The position numbers and the translations under genes were made by a program. A stretch of 62,953 bases of DNA. Source: JBGTIS01 sp041745535. Its GTDB lineage: Bacteria; Bacteroidota; Bacteroidia; Cytophagales; Cyclobacteriaceae. Location: assembly GCA_041745535.1 (NCBI GenBank), contig JBGTIS010000216.1, positions 1 to 62,953 on the forward strand. Reading direction: 5' to 3'. The notes under the pieces were generated by a model that worked only from the letters and a program-made list of their open reading frames with translations, was not told the origin of the DNA and did no database searches. The number at the start of each line of letters is the position of its first letter. Position 1 is the stretch's first letter. This document shows positions 44,755-54,291 of this stretch, piece by piece.

Positions 44755-45687
44755 ATGGAAAAAAAAGATAAAATATATATTGCGGGTCATCGGGGTATGG
44801 TGGGTTCTGCTATTCTGCGTAAGCTACAACAAGAAGGCTACAATAACATCGTGGTAAGAACGTCCGGCGAACTTGACCTGAAAGACCAGCAAAAGGTAGC
44901 AGCGTTTTTCGAGCAGGAAAAACCCGATTATGTGTTTCTGGCAGCCGCAAAGGTAGGCGGCATTCATGCCAATAATACCTACCGGGCCGACTTCCTGTAC
45001 GACAACCTGATGATACAAACCAATGTAATTCATTCCAGTTACGAAGTTGGTGTAAAAAAGCTACAGTTTTTGGGTTCTTCCTGTATTTATCCGAAAATGG
45101 CGCCGCAACCCCTGAAAGAGGATTATTTGTTAACGGGTTTGCTGGAAACCACCAACGAAGCGTATGCCATTGCCAAAATAGCAGGTATAAAACTGTGTGA
45201 AGCGTATCGCAATCAGCACAATTGTAATTTTATTTCGGTGATGCCTACTAACCTATATGGCCCAAATGATAATTATGATCTGAACAACTCACACGTATTG
45301 CCCGCTCTGATCCGCAAGTTTCACGAAGCTAAAGTAAATGGCGGTAAAGAAGTAGTGGTGTGGGGAACGGGATCGCCAAAACGTGAGTTTTTACATGTAG
45401 ATGATCTGGCTGAAGCCTGTTTTTACCTGATGCAGGAATACAATGAAGAACAACTGGTAAACGTAGGAACCGGAGAGGACGTCAGCATCAAAGAACTGGC
45501 TATGCTTATTAAAGACATTGTTGGCTTTGAAGGCGAACTTCGGTTCGATACTTCCAAACCGGACGGCACACCCCGAAAACTAATGGATGTTACCAAGCTT
45601 CATAACTTTGGCTGGCACCATAAAATAGATTTACGGGAAGGTATTACCAGCGTATATCAAAATTTTCAGGAAGAAGTTTACGCTTAA
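44755..45687 (+). CDS. fcl: GDP-L-fucose synthase
   Basis: 310 residues, epimerase/reductase of the SDR family. It turns GDP-4-keto-6-deoxymannose into GDP-L-fucose with NADPH. N-terminal YIAGHRGMVGSAI, catalytic GSSCIYPK (Ser and Cys near 107-109) and YAIAKIAG (Tyr/Lys near 136-140), then NLYGPNDNYD. Full length. It is probably co-transcribed with gmd. No fucosyltransferase gene is adjacent. Confidence 0.96.
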   Translation: MEKKDKIYIAGHRGMVGSAILRKLQQEGYNNIVVRTSGELDLKDQQKVAAFFEQEKPDYVFLAAAKVGGIHANNTYRADFLYDNLMIQTNVIHSSYEVGVKKLQFLGSSCIYPKMAPQPLKEDYLLTGLLETTNEAYAIAKIAGIKLCEAYRNQHNCNFISVMPTNLYGPNDNYDLNNSHVLPALIRKFHEAKVNGGKEVVVWGTGSPKREFLHVDDLAEACFYLMQEYNEEQLVNVGTGEDVSIKELAMLIKDIVGFEGELRFDTSKPDGTPRKLMDVTKLHNFGWHHKIDLREGITSVYQNFQEEVYA

Positions 45688-45721
45688 TATTTTCCAAAAA
45701 AATTAATAACCTCACTCCTTG

Positions 45722-45769
45722 TTATTCTGTTATAAATAAACAACACGTGTCCTATTTATAACAGAATAA
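45722..45769. repeat. Perfect 17-base inverted repeat just before the pspC-like gene
   Basis: TTATTCTGTTATAAATA (45722-45738) is exactly complementary to 45753-45769 across a 14-base loop that itself contains the palindrome ACACGTGT (45743-45750). The right arm ends eight bases before the ATG of the PspC gene, so the hairpin would occupy its ribosome-binding region, or the DNA could be a dyad operator. Confidence 0.8.
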
Positions 45770-45777
45770 TATTTCTC

Positions 45778-45966
45778 ATGCGAAAAAAACTAGCGCTCTC
45801 TCAAACCGACCGAATCATTGCTGGCGTGTGTGGCGGCATTGCTCAGTATTTTAATGTGGATTCTACCGTTATTCGAATCATTTTTGGTGTAGCCATTATC
45901 GTAGGATTTGGCTCACCCATTCTTATTTATTTTATCCTGTACCTTATTATGAAATTCAGCAATTAG
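45778..45966 (+). CDS. PspC domain-containing small membrane protein
   Basis: 62 residues, just the PspC domain: SQTDRIIAGVCGGIAQYF then a membrane hairpin (about 33-58). In enterobacteria PspC is part of the phage-shock envelope response; short PspC-only proteins are common in Bacteroidota with unclear roles. The start is set by homology and the ATG lies directly after a long inverted repeat. The stop is two bases from that of the convergent DUF2723 gene. Confidence 0.9.
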   Translation: MRKKLALSQTDRIIAGVCGGIAQYFNVDSTVIRIIFGVAIIVGFGSPILIYFILYLIMKFSN

Positions 45967-45968
45967 CT

Positions 45969-48935
45969 TTAACTCTGTCGGTTAAAGCTTTCATAATATT
46001 TTGTGAATAGGTTTTCATATTTTATCGAATCCTTCATCATACCTGATTCTTTGAAAAAGGTGGCAAACCGGTTTAACGCAAACAAGCTAACATTTCTTTC
46101 TCTTTCGTAAGCCGGCTCATAATGTGCAGCCAGATAACCTAACAACTCATCAGCTCTTTCTGCCATAATAGCAGCAATTTCTCCTGCTTTCCCCGTTTCG
46201 CCCAAGGCCAGCAAAAGCCCTACCGACTGCACGCTGGCAACATCGTAACGGATGGACTGATCTGGCATTACTTCCAGACTTTTCGTCAGGCTATTACGCG
46301 CCTGCTCGGTTTTTCCTTCATTGATAAGCTCCTCAGCCAATATATTGAAATTGGTACGTTGATTTTGTACAAAAGAACGGTACTGGTCTGAATAGTAACT
46401 ATCCGGATTATCCAGTTCCCGCCAGGCAAACTGATTCATCATCCGGTTATACATTTTGTCGGTATCCACCAGGGGTGAATCAGGATTTGGGTTTTCCAGC
46501 GGCAATAGTTTAAAAGTATCTCCTTCCTGAATCACATACGAATTCAGATCAATATTGATGGTATTCAGGGAAGTGTTATTTAGATAAACAGGCCTTTCCC
46601 AGTTTCCTGAATCTATCAAATCCATAAGTACCAAATCACCTTTGGTTAAATACCGTCCTTTCATTTTCCATTGCATCCGGCTAGTGGCTAACTCTGCTTT
46701 GCTTTCTGGAAGTATTCCTTTTTCGAGCAATTGGTCCACATTTATATTCATATACATTTGATTGGCGGGGACGGTATTAATATTGCCCAATACTGTTTGT
46801 ATTTGGAGTGCCGGATTCTCGTTTTTTATCAGTTTTAAATACTGGCTGGCATTAATGGCTCCTTTCACATTTGGGTTTTCCACATAAGGAATATAATCGT
46901 TCAGTCCACCTTGTTCGTAATTTTTATCGGAAAGTGAAAGCGGCAATGCTTCTGAGTCATACTCTTTCTTTTTCATCTGGGCAATATACCAGTCGCCATT
47001 GGAGAAAGAAGTTACCAAAACCCGCACATCGGTGCGGAAGCCTTCTACATTTTGTACATACCAAAGCGGATATGTATCGTTATCGCCTCCCGTAAATAAA
47101 ATCGCGTTTTCATCGCAGGAAGCCAGCGTATTACGGGCGGCATCTACTGAAAAATACCGATCGGATCGGTCATGATCATCCCAGTTTTGCATGGCCATCA
47201 ACACCGGTACCGAAAGGCAGGCTGCCGCACCCAGTCCTGTTACCCAACTTCTCTTCTGTTTCAACAAGGTTCCCAATGCTTCAATCGCGGCAATCGCGCC
47301 CAGTCCGATCCAGATCGAAAAAGCAAAAAAAGCGCCTACATACGCATAATCGCGTTCCCGGGGTTCAATAGGCGGATTGTTAGTATAAAGTACCAGCGCA
47401 AAGCCAGTCATAAAAAACAGCAGCATCACAAAGGAAAAGCCCCGTTTATTTTTCCGGTACTGATACATCAACCCTAGTAGTCCCAGCAGAAGCGGAAGCA
47501 TCAGGTAATTATTACGGGCTTTGTTTTCAGCCATAACAGCTGGTACTTTTGAGAAAAAATCTACCGGCGACAGCCAGTCGGCACCTTGCTTGTCGCTGGC
47601 ACGTCCTGAAAAATTCCACATAAAATACCGCAGAAACATATGGCCTACCTGGTGCTTGAAGAAAAATTCCAGATTATCGGCAAAAGTGGGTTTTTCTCCT
47701 TCTCGTAATCCGGTAATTTGTCGGTACAAAGCCGCATGGCTGGCATCATTGCTATACATACGGGGGAAAATGGTAGTCTCCTTCGGATTATAAATTTGCT
47801 CTATGGTATGATCTTTAATTGCATATTTTTCTTCACCCTGTTTATAAACCGTTTTGCCTAGTACCTGCGCTTTCAGTTCCGCATCGAAATAAGGTCCTCT
47901 GAATAACGGACGGGTAGGGTACTGCTCACGATTTAAAAAGGAAACCAGCCGCAGCACATCATCAGGCCTGTTCAAATTGATGGGTGGGTCGGCTTTGGCA
48001 CGCACCATAATTACGGTATAAGAAGAATATCCTATCATGATAAAGGCGGCCCCAAGCAGCGCCATGTTCAGCAGTATTTTTTGTTTTCTGATAGAATAAA
48101 AAATGCCGTAAACCAACAAACTTAATATAACCAAAGCCAATACTACCAAACCACTTCCAAATGGTAATCCAAGGTTATTTACCAGAAAAATATCCAGGCC
48201 AGCCGCCAACTCCAATGAAATTCCCAGCCCGTGCAGAATCACCAATAGCAATCCACCGCTTATCAGTAGCGTGAGTAAGATACCTTTCGCAGTCGTTTTC
48301 CTGTATTTTTTGAAATAAAAAAGCAATACCAAAGCCGGAATTGCCAGTAAATTAAGTAAGTGTACCCCAACCGAAAGTCCCATTAAGTAAGCAATCCCAA
48401 TTAGCCATCGATGGGCTGCCCTTTCATTTTCCATCAATTCCCATTTCAGCATGGCCCATACCACCATTGCGGTAAACATAGAAGACATGGCATACACCTC
48501 CGCTTCTACAGCTGAAAACCAGAATGAGTCGGAAAATGTAAAAGCAAGGCTACCAATTACACCACTGGCCATGAGTGCCATTACTTGGTTTGAAGTTGCG
48601 GTTTTGGGTGAAACACCCATCATTTTGCTCCCTAATAAGGTAATGCTCCAAAACATAAACAAAATGGTAAAACCGCTGCAAAGTACGCTAACCATATTAA
48701 TCCAGTAAGCCACTTGTTGTACATCACCGAATGAAAAAAAGGAAAACAAACGGCCAATCAGCATATACAAGGGCGCGCCCGGAGGATGGGTAATACCCAA
48801 GGTGTAGGAAGTGGCTATAAATTCACCGGAATCCCAGAAGCTGGCAGTAGGTTCAACGGTTAGGGCATACACGGTGGTAGCAACAGCAAACACTATCCAA
48901 CCGGTAAGGTTATTGATTTTTTGAAAGCAAGGCAT
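45969..48935 (-). CDS. DUF2723 GT-C-type membrane glycosyltransferase
   Basis: 988 residues from ATG 48935 (a TTG two codons upstream is possible). About twelve to thirteen membrane helices lie in residues 10-580, and a soluble C-terminal domain with helical repeats follows. The first periplasmic loop carries WDSGEF (D35, E38), in the place where GT-C enzymes keep catalytic acid residues. DUF2723 is shared with eukaryotic TMEM260, a protein O-mannosyltransferase. I infer transfer of a sugar from a polyprenyl-phosphate donor on the periplasmic face, most likely to proteins. The DPM1-like gene at 39363 could supply the donor. Confidence 0.88.
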   Translation of the reverse strand: MPCFQKINNLTGWIVFAVATTVYALTVEPTASFWDSGEFIATSYTLGITHPPGAPLYMLIGRLFSFFSFGDVQQVAYWINMVSVLCSGFTILFMFWSITLLGSKMMGVSPKTATSNQVMALMASGVIGSLAFTFSDSFWFSAVEAEVYAMSSMFTAMVVWAMLKWELMENERAAHRWLIGIAYLMGLSVGVHLLNLLAIPALVLLFYFKKYRKTTAKGILLTLLISGGLLLVILHGLGISLELAAGLDIFLVNNLGLPFGSGLVVLALVILSLLVYGIFYSIRKQKILLNMALLGAAFIMIGYSSYTVIMVRAKADPPINLNRPDDVLRLVSFLNREQYPTRPLFRGPYFDAELKAQVLGKTVYKQGEEKYAIKDHTIEQIYNPKETTIFPRMYSNDASHAALYRQITGLREGEKPTFADNLEFFFKHQVGHMFLRYFMWNFSGRASDKQGADWLSPVDFFSKVPAVMAENKARNNYLMLPLLLGLLGLMYQYRKNKRGFSFVMLLFFMTGFALVLYTNNPPIEPRERDYAYVGAFFAFSIWIGLGAIAAIEALGTLLKQKRSWVTGLGAAACLSVPVLMAMQNWDDHDRSDRYFSVDAARNTLASCDENAILFTGGDNDTYPLWYVQNVEGFRTDVRVLVTSFSNGDWYIAQMKKKEYDSEALPLSLSDKNYEQGGLNDYIPYVENPNVKGAINASQYLKLIKNENPALQIQTVLGNINTVPANQMYMNINVDQLLEKGILPESKAELATSRMQWKMKGRYLTKGDLVLMDLIDSGNWERPVYLNNTSLNTINIDLNSYVIQEGDTFKLLPLENPNPDSPLVDTDKMYNRMMNQFAWRELDNPDSYYSDQYRSFVQNQRTNFNILAEELINEGKTEQARNSLTKSLEVMPDQSIRYDVASVQSVGLLLALGETGKAGEIAAIMAERADELLGYLAAHYEPAYERERNVSLFALNRFATFFKESGMMKDSIKYENLFTKYYESFNRQS

Positions 48936-48987
48936 AAGCAAGAAGTTTCCAATAAATTTATGAATTCAAAAGAAAAAACGAACATAT

Positions 48988-49018
48988 ATTGAGGTTAATT
49001 CGATCTGAAATACTTTTG
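48988..49018 (+). promoter_or_regulatory. Bacteroidota-type promoter of the DUF1801 gene
   Basis: ATTG (48988-48991) and TACTTTTG (49011-49018) are separated by 19 bases, matching the TTTG-N19-TAnnTTTG promoter with a single mismatch at -33. Transcription would start near 49025, about 28 bases before the start codon. Confidence 0.55.
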
Positions 49019-49052
49019 CATTGTCTATCTAGATTATCAAACTCATTGGTTT

Positions 49053-49445
49053 ATGAAAACATATGAAGATTTTTTTTACAACCTACCCGAATCTGAAAAA
49101 ATGATTGTTAGCAGTTTGCGCCGTATAGTTACTGAAAGCGCTAATTTTAATGAAAAAATCTCTTACAATGTTCCCTATTACTTCCGCAATAGCCGGGTTT
49201 GTTTTATCTGGCCTGCTTCGGTAAAACAAGGCCCACCTGCCGGTGTGGTTTTAGGGTTTTGCAATGGACATCTGCTGTCGGACCCATATCACCTTTTAGA
49301 AAAAGAACACAGAAAGCAGGTATATTGGATTACTTTCCACACGGTTAAGGAAATTGATGAAAACAGACTGCATGAAATGATTTATGAAGCAGTGTTGGTA
49401 GATGAGACGTATTCTAAAAAAGTTAAAAAAGGTAAATCTGTCTGA
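49053..49445 (+). CDS. DUF1801 (YdhG-like) domain protein
   Basis: 130 residues. The DUF1801 fold, related to frataxin-like/YdhG proteins, shows as NEKISYNVPYYF near 33-44, VCFIWPAS and the conserved C-terminal LHEMIYEAV. Biochemical function is unknown for the family. It is soluble, with its own promoter, and stands apart from its neighbours. Confidence 0.85.
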   Translation: MKTYEDFFYNLPESEKMIVSSLRRIVTESANFNEKISYNVPYYFRNSRVCFIWPASVKQGPPAGVVLGFCNGHLLSDPYHLLEKEHRKQVYWITFHTVKEIDENRLHEMIYEAVLVDETYSKKVKKGKSV

Positions 49446-49500
49446 CATTCCTTCTTTTGTCTGTATTTTTTGTATACAGTAACCTTATGTTTTTTTATAC

Positions 49501-49519
49501 ATCCCCCAAATTGGGGGAT
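49501..49519. repeat. 19-base perfect palindrome upstream of the propeller kinase gene
   Basis: ATCCCCCAA-A-TTGGGGGAT, nine-base arms around one base, 92 bases before the kinase start. It is G/C-block-rich in AT-rich surroundings. It could be an operator or the hairpin of a transcript end for the DUF1801 gene; the following sequence is not a clear T run. Confidence 0.6.
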
Positions 49520-49610
49520 TTCACCTTTCCAATGTTCCTGATATTGTGGGTTTTATGTTAAAAATACGTATAAATTCAGTATTTTTATCTGATAAATTTC
49601 CTTAAAAGTC

Positions 49611-52600
49611 ATGGCTTTTAGGATTATGCCTGCTTATCAGATGCGCAAAGTAAAGAGATCGTTTTTGGCAATAAATTTTGGAACAACAGGAAGGTTATTT
49701 TTACTTTTATTGTTGTGGTGTCCGCTGCTTAGTTGGGCGCAAAGTTTTAGCTTTCAGCAGTATGGGGTAGAAGACGGCCTTGCCCAATCTAATGTAAATC
49801 ATGTTATTCAAGACCAGTTTGGTAACTTATGGTTAGGTACTTCCGGCGGGTTGAGTCGCTTCAATGGATACGATTTTACTAATTTCTATATCCAGGACGG
49901 CCTCAAAAACCTGAATATCAATTACATTTCAAAAGACCACCATCATAACATCCTGGTTGCTACCAGCAATGGCCTATCGATATACAATGGCAAATCATTT
50001 ACCTTTTTTTCGTTTAAGGGAAAAAACAACCTGGCACAACCCATTAAAAAAGCATTCGAAGACCAACAGGGCAATGTTTGGGTGCTTACATACAACAATC
50101 AGGTAGGCCGGTTACAGGGCGATAGCATTGAAAACTATTTTCCCTACGAAAAGCTATATGGTGAGCATATTACGGATATTGCTGAAGATGCAACCGCTAC
50201 TATCTGGTTCTGTACCAGAGAAGGCAGCCTGTTTCGCTACCACCACCAGACTTTTGAAAAAGTTACCACAGAAGGTCTCGAAAACTTTACTTTCTACGAC
50301 ATTTATATCGACAGCAAAAATACCATCTGGCTTATCACTGATCAGGGACTGGTTCAATATGACGAAAAGAGCGGCACCACAGCATTGCATACCATTAAAA
50401 ATGAAGATAGTATGACCATTACCTCTCTGGCCGAAGATGGCGATAATTATCTGTGGATTGGTACGTCTAACGGCACTTTTAAATACCAGGTAGCTACCCG
50501 AAAAATTTTACCAAATACTTTAAGTCTAAGCAATTCTGTAATTCAGAGCATTTTTAAAGATCGTGAGGGAAACATGTGGTTTGGTACTTTTGGTGAAGGA
50601 TTATACAAATTCAAAGGAGAAACATTTTCCAAACTGCGAAAAGAGGAAGGCCTTAGCAGCAACATTGTATTTTCAATTTTAAAAGATCATGCTGACCACT
50701 ACTGGCTGGGCCACTTACCGGGTGGCATCGATCGGTATGATGGTAAAAACATAAAACATTATGGTCGGAAAGACGGACTGAGCAGTGAACTGGTGCTATG
50801 CAGTGTAGAGGACAAGGACAGAAACATTTGGTTTGGAACCTTTGATGGCCTTAATGTTTTTGATGGCAAAAAGTTTACCAGCTACGGGGTAGAACATGGG
50901 TTACCCAACAAACAGGTTGTTTCTGCTTTTAAAGATAATGAGGAGACTTTGTGGTTCGGCACAAAAGGAGGTCTGGTGGTGTTTAACAATAAAAAATTTC
51001 AAATAATCAGGCAATCCGACGGTACTGCCTTTACCGATCATGTGCTGGCTATTAAACAACTGCACGATGGAAGAATTATATTTCATACCAACGAAAATTT
51101 TTACGTGGTGGAAGATGGTACAATCCAAAAGTTTTTAGATGCCAATCGATTGGCCGGACTGAAAATACAGGCTTTTGAGATAGACGAAAACGATAATATC
51201 TGGTGGGCTACTGACGACTCGCAAATTATTAAATACGATTCGAGCGAAAATACGGTTATCTTTTTAAATAAAGGGAACAACATTCCCCGCATGCAGATAT
51301 TCTCTATGGTGATGGCCGGAGAAAACAGCCTGATGATTGGCACAGAAAGCGGCATCAATTGCCTGAAATTCGACAATAATAATAAGTTAATCAATATCAA
51401 ACATTATGGTAACAGTGAAGGTTTTCTGGGTGCCGAAACCAATTCAGGTGCTGTATTTACTGAAGAAGATGGCAGCATCTGGTTCGGAACGGTAAAAGGT
51501 GCTTATAAATATAATTCTGAAAAAGACAGCAAAAATCAGATTCCTCCCCTTACCCACCTTACTGGCATCAAACTTTTTTATGAAGATGTAGATTGGACAT
51601 CCATAGCCGACAGTGTAATCAACTGGTACAACCTGCCTGCTAATCTGAGCCTTCCCTATAACCAAAATCACCTCATATTTGAATTTAACGGAAGCAGTTT
51701 AAGAAACCCTGAAGCAGTACGGTATCAGTTTATCCTGGAGAATTTCGACAATGTATGGTCGCCCGTAACCGATCGGCGCGAAGCGGTTTACGCTAACCTG
51801 CCGCCCGGACAATACAGGTTTCGCGTAAAAGCCTGCAACAGCGATGGTGTATGGAATCTAAATCCCGCGCAATTCAGCTTCACCATTACGCCTCCTTTCT
51901 GGCGAACCTGGTGGTTTTATTCTCTGGCAGCTGTGGCGCTGATTGCTTCGGTCCGCCTGATTATTTTGTACCGTATTAAGCAGGAAAAAGAACGAAATAA
52001 GTACCTGGAAAGGGAAGTAAAAGAACGTACCAAAGAAATTCAGTTGCTGAACAGCGGCTTAGAGCAACGGGTAAAGGAAAGAACAGCGGAACTGGAGCTG
52101 TCTAACAAAAAGTTTGAAGTAGAATTTGAGTTACGTAAAATTGACCAGGAAAATCTGGCCCGTAAAGAAAGAGAATACCGCGAACTGGTCAATAATCTGA
52201 AAGAGGTAATTTTCAAAACCGACATCCACGGCAACTTTACCTTCCTGAACGACCAGTGGGAAAAATTTACCGGCTATAAACCAGTCCATAGTTTGGGAAG
52301 GCATTTCTCCGATTACCTGCACAGCGATGATATTGCTTACAACCTGCATCAGTTCAACGATTTACTTTCCAGAAAAATCCCGTATCTGGAAGTAGAAATC
52401 AGGCATCTGAAAAGTGATGGTACCTTATCGTGGGCTATTATTTCTGCCCATCTTGATTTTAATGACGCAGGCACCAAAGCCATAGGTGCCTATGGCAGTG
52501 TGGTTGATATTGATCAGCGCAAAAAAGCCGAATTCGCGCTGAAAGCCAGTGAGGAAAAATATAAATTTCTGGCGGAAAACACACAGGACATTATTTCGCT

Positions 52601-53555
52601 GCACGATCGTGAAATGAAATACCTGTACGTTTCGCCCCGCATCAAGGAAGTGGCCGGTTTGGAACCGGTAGACCTGTTGGGAAAAAGTAAGACCCGTTTT
52701 ATTCATCCGGAAGATGTGGAAATTCATAACAAACACTGGCAGCGCGTTATTGCTAGTGAAGAGTCAGAAAGTGAAATATACCGGCTGGAACATAAAACCG
52801 GCGAATACCACTGGTACGAAACTTTTCACCGGCCCATTGTGGATGAGGACGGCATGGTAAACGCCATTATTTCGTCCAGCCGCGATATTACCGAAAAAGT
52901 GAAACTGACGCAAGAAGTTGAAGAGGTCAGAAAAAAAGTAGCCCGTGATTTTCACGATGAAATGGGAAATAACCTGGCCAGTATTTCAGTGCTTTCGCAG
53001 CTTATACAAACCAAACTGGGCGATGGAAAAAATGGAGTAGCCGGGTTATTGGTAAAAATAGACACCGCTTCACGCAACTTATTCAATGGCACCCGCGATT
53101 TTATCTGGGCAATAGACCCGAAAAACGATAGTTTAAAAGAGGTTTTTTTTAATCTGAAAGACTTTGGTGAAGAACTGCTCGATAACACAGGTATTAAATT
53201 TTATTCAGAATTCGACAATTATGCTGAACATAATGTAAAACTTCCCTCTGGTTGGAGCCGACAAATCGTACTGATTTTTAAAGAAGGTTTTACCAACCTG
53301 CTGAAATATTCCAAAGCCCATCATGTACACCTGACCTTTAACCTGGATCATACCGGGCTGTTTGAAATATGCCTGGAAGACGATGGTGTGGGCTTCGACA
53401 TAGCCTGTAAAGAAAAGGCCTCCCGGGGGATTAATAATATGAAAGCCAGATCCGACAAAATTGGGGTCCGGTTAAACATTAAATCAGGAAAAAACAAAGG
53501 GACTACAATTAAGATAAATGGAAAAATCACCCAGAATGGGTTAGAAATATCTTAA
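49611..53555 (+). CDS. Two-component propeller/PAS sensor histidine kinase
   Basis: 1314 residues. Signal peptide ending near 44 (SWAQS); later Mets at 6 and 11 are alternative starts. Two seven-bladed propellers of Reg_prop repeats (about 45-690; recurrent GNLWLGT, NIWFGTF, GLSRFNGYDF). Y_Y_Y domain (about 690-765), one membrane helix (about 768-788) and a coiled coil. Two PAS domains (about 855-965 and 985-1090), then HisKA_3 with H1115 in ARDFHDEMGNN and a HATPase end (DDGVGFD, RGINNM). It senses outside and phosphorylates inside. Unlike HTCS proteins it has no fused receiver or AraC domain; the LuxR regulator gene 97 bases on is the likely partner. The ligand is unknown, but SusCD genes follow. 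Confidence 0.93.
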   Translation: MAFRIMPAYQMRKVKRSFLAINFGTTGRLFLLLLLWCPLLSWAQSFSFQQYGVEDGLAQSNVNHVIQDQFGNLWLGTSGGLSRFNGYDFTNFYIQDGLKNLNINYISKDHHHNILVATSNGLSIYNGKSFTFFSFKGKNNLAQPIKKAFEDQQGNVWVLTYNNQVGRLQGDSIENYFPYEKLYGEHITDIAEDATATIWFCTREGSLFRYHHQTFEKVTTEGLENFTFYDIYIDSKNTIWLITDQGLVQYDEKSGTTALHTIKNEDSMTITSLAEDGDNYLWIGTSNGTFKYQVATRKILPNTLSLSNSVIQSIFKDREGNMWFGTFGEGLYKFKGETFSKLRKEEGLSSNIVFSILKDHADHYWLGHLPGGIDRYDGKNIKHYGRKDGLSSELVLCSVEDKDRNIWFGTFDGLNVFDGKKFTSYGVEHGLPNKQVVSAFKDNEETLWFGTKGGLVVFNNKKFQIIRQSDGTAFTDHVLAIKQLHDGRIIFHTNENFYVVEDGTIQKFLDANRLAGLKIQAFEIDENDNIWWATDDSQIIKYDSSENTVIFLNKGNNIPRMQIFSMVMAGENSLMIGTESGINCLKFDNNNKLINIKHYGNSEGFLGAETNSGAVFTEEDGSIWFGTVKGAYKYNSEKDSKNQIPPLTHLTGIKLFYEDVDWTSIADSVINWYNLPANLSLPYNQNHLIFEFNGSSLRNPEAVRYQFILENFDNVWSPVTDRREAVYANLPPGQYRFRVKACNSDGVWNLNPAQFSFTITPPFWRTWWFYSLAAVALIASVRLIILYRIKQEKERNKYLEREVKERTKEIQLLNSGLEQRVKERTAELELSNKKFEVEFELRKIDQENLARKEREYRELVNNLKEVIFKTDIHGNFTFLNDQWEKFTGYKPVHSLGRHFSDYLHSDDIAYNLHQFNDLLSRKIPYLEVEIRHLKSDGTLSWAIISAHLDFNDAGTKAIGAYGSVVDIDQRKKAEFALKASEEKYKFLAENTQDIISLHDREMKYLYVSPRIKEVAGLEPVDLLGKSKTRFIHPEDVEIHNKHWQRVIASEESESEIYRLEHKTGEYHWYETFHRPIVDEDGMVNAIISSSRDITEKVKLTQEVEEVRKKVARDFHDEMGNNLASISVLSQLIQTKLGDGKNGVAGLLVKIDTASRNLFNGTRDFIWAIDPKNDSLKEVFFNLKDFGEELLDNTGIKFYSEFDNYAEHNVKLPSGWSRQIVLIFKEGFTNLLKYSKAHHVHLTFNLDHTGLFEICLEDDGVGFDIACKEKASRGINNMKARSDKIGVRLNIKSGKNKGTTIKINGKITQNGLEIS

Positions 53556-53652
53556 TTTTTTTTCACAAAAGTAACGTATATTAAGGTAGCGACAATTTAA
53601 TAAAACAGGCCCGAATACATTAAAAGTTTTTTATCCTTAAATATGAACGAAC

Positions 53653-54291
53653 ATGGCAGTGATTATGACAGAAACAAGCAGAATATCAATTGTAGAAGAC
53701 AACGAAGTAGTAAGAGTTGGGTATGCGTTATTAATTGGAAGTGTGGGTGGGCACGAGGTGGTGAGTACGTATAGCAATTGTGAAGATGCCATCCGGCATA
53801 TTATACGTGACAAACCTGATATAATTTTAATGGACCTGGAACTGCCGGGCATGAGCGGCATCGAAGGCATTCAAAAAATTAAAAAGCTGCTTTCCAGGGT
53901 AAATATTATTGTTATTACCGTTCATGCCAATAGTGAACTGGTATTTCAGGCACTGTGCGCTGGGGCATGCGGCTACATTACCAAAAATGCCGGACATACC
54001 AAACTATTAGATGCTATTAATGAAGTGCAGAACGGCGGCGCGCCCATGAGCACCAACATTGCCCGTATGGTAGTACAGTCGTTTCAGAAAAATACCGACT
54101 CACCCCTTACCCCGCGAGAAACAGAAGTACTGGAACTTTTATCTAAAGGAAAAAGCTATACGGTTATTGCCGACGAATTATTTGTTCACAAAGAAACCAT
54201 TAAATCTCATATTAAAAATATTTACTTCAAACTACAGGTAAACAGTAAAGCCGATGCCATTGAAAAGGCACTGAAAGATCGGCTCATCTGA
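53653..54291 (+). CDS. LuxR/NarL-family response regulator
   Basis: 212 residues. Receiver (about 9-125; D61 in LMDLELPGMSG) and LuxR helix-turn-helix (about 145-205; LTPRETEVLELLSKGKSY, then VHKETIKSHIKNI). HisKA_3 kinases pair with NarL-type regulators, and the kinase gene is directly upstream, so the pair is assigned with good confidence. It ends before an intrinsic terminator. Targets may include the MFS and SusCD genes downstream, which is inference from position. Confidence 0.94.
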   Translation: MAVIMTETSRISIVEDNEVVRVGYALLIGSVGGHEVVSTYSNCEDAIRHIIRDKPDIILMDLELPGMSGIEGIQKIKKLLSRVNIIVITVHANSELVFQALCAGACGYITKNAGHTKLLDAINEVQNGGAPMSTNIARMVVQSFQKNTDSPLTPRETEVLELLSKGKSYTVIADELFVHKETIKSHIKNIYFKLQVNSKADAIEKALKDRLI

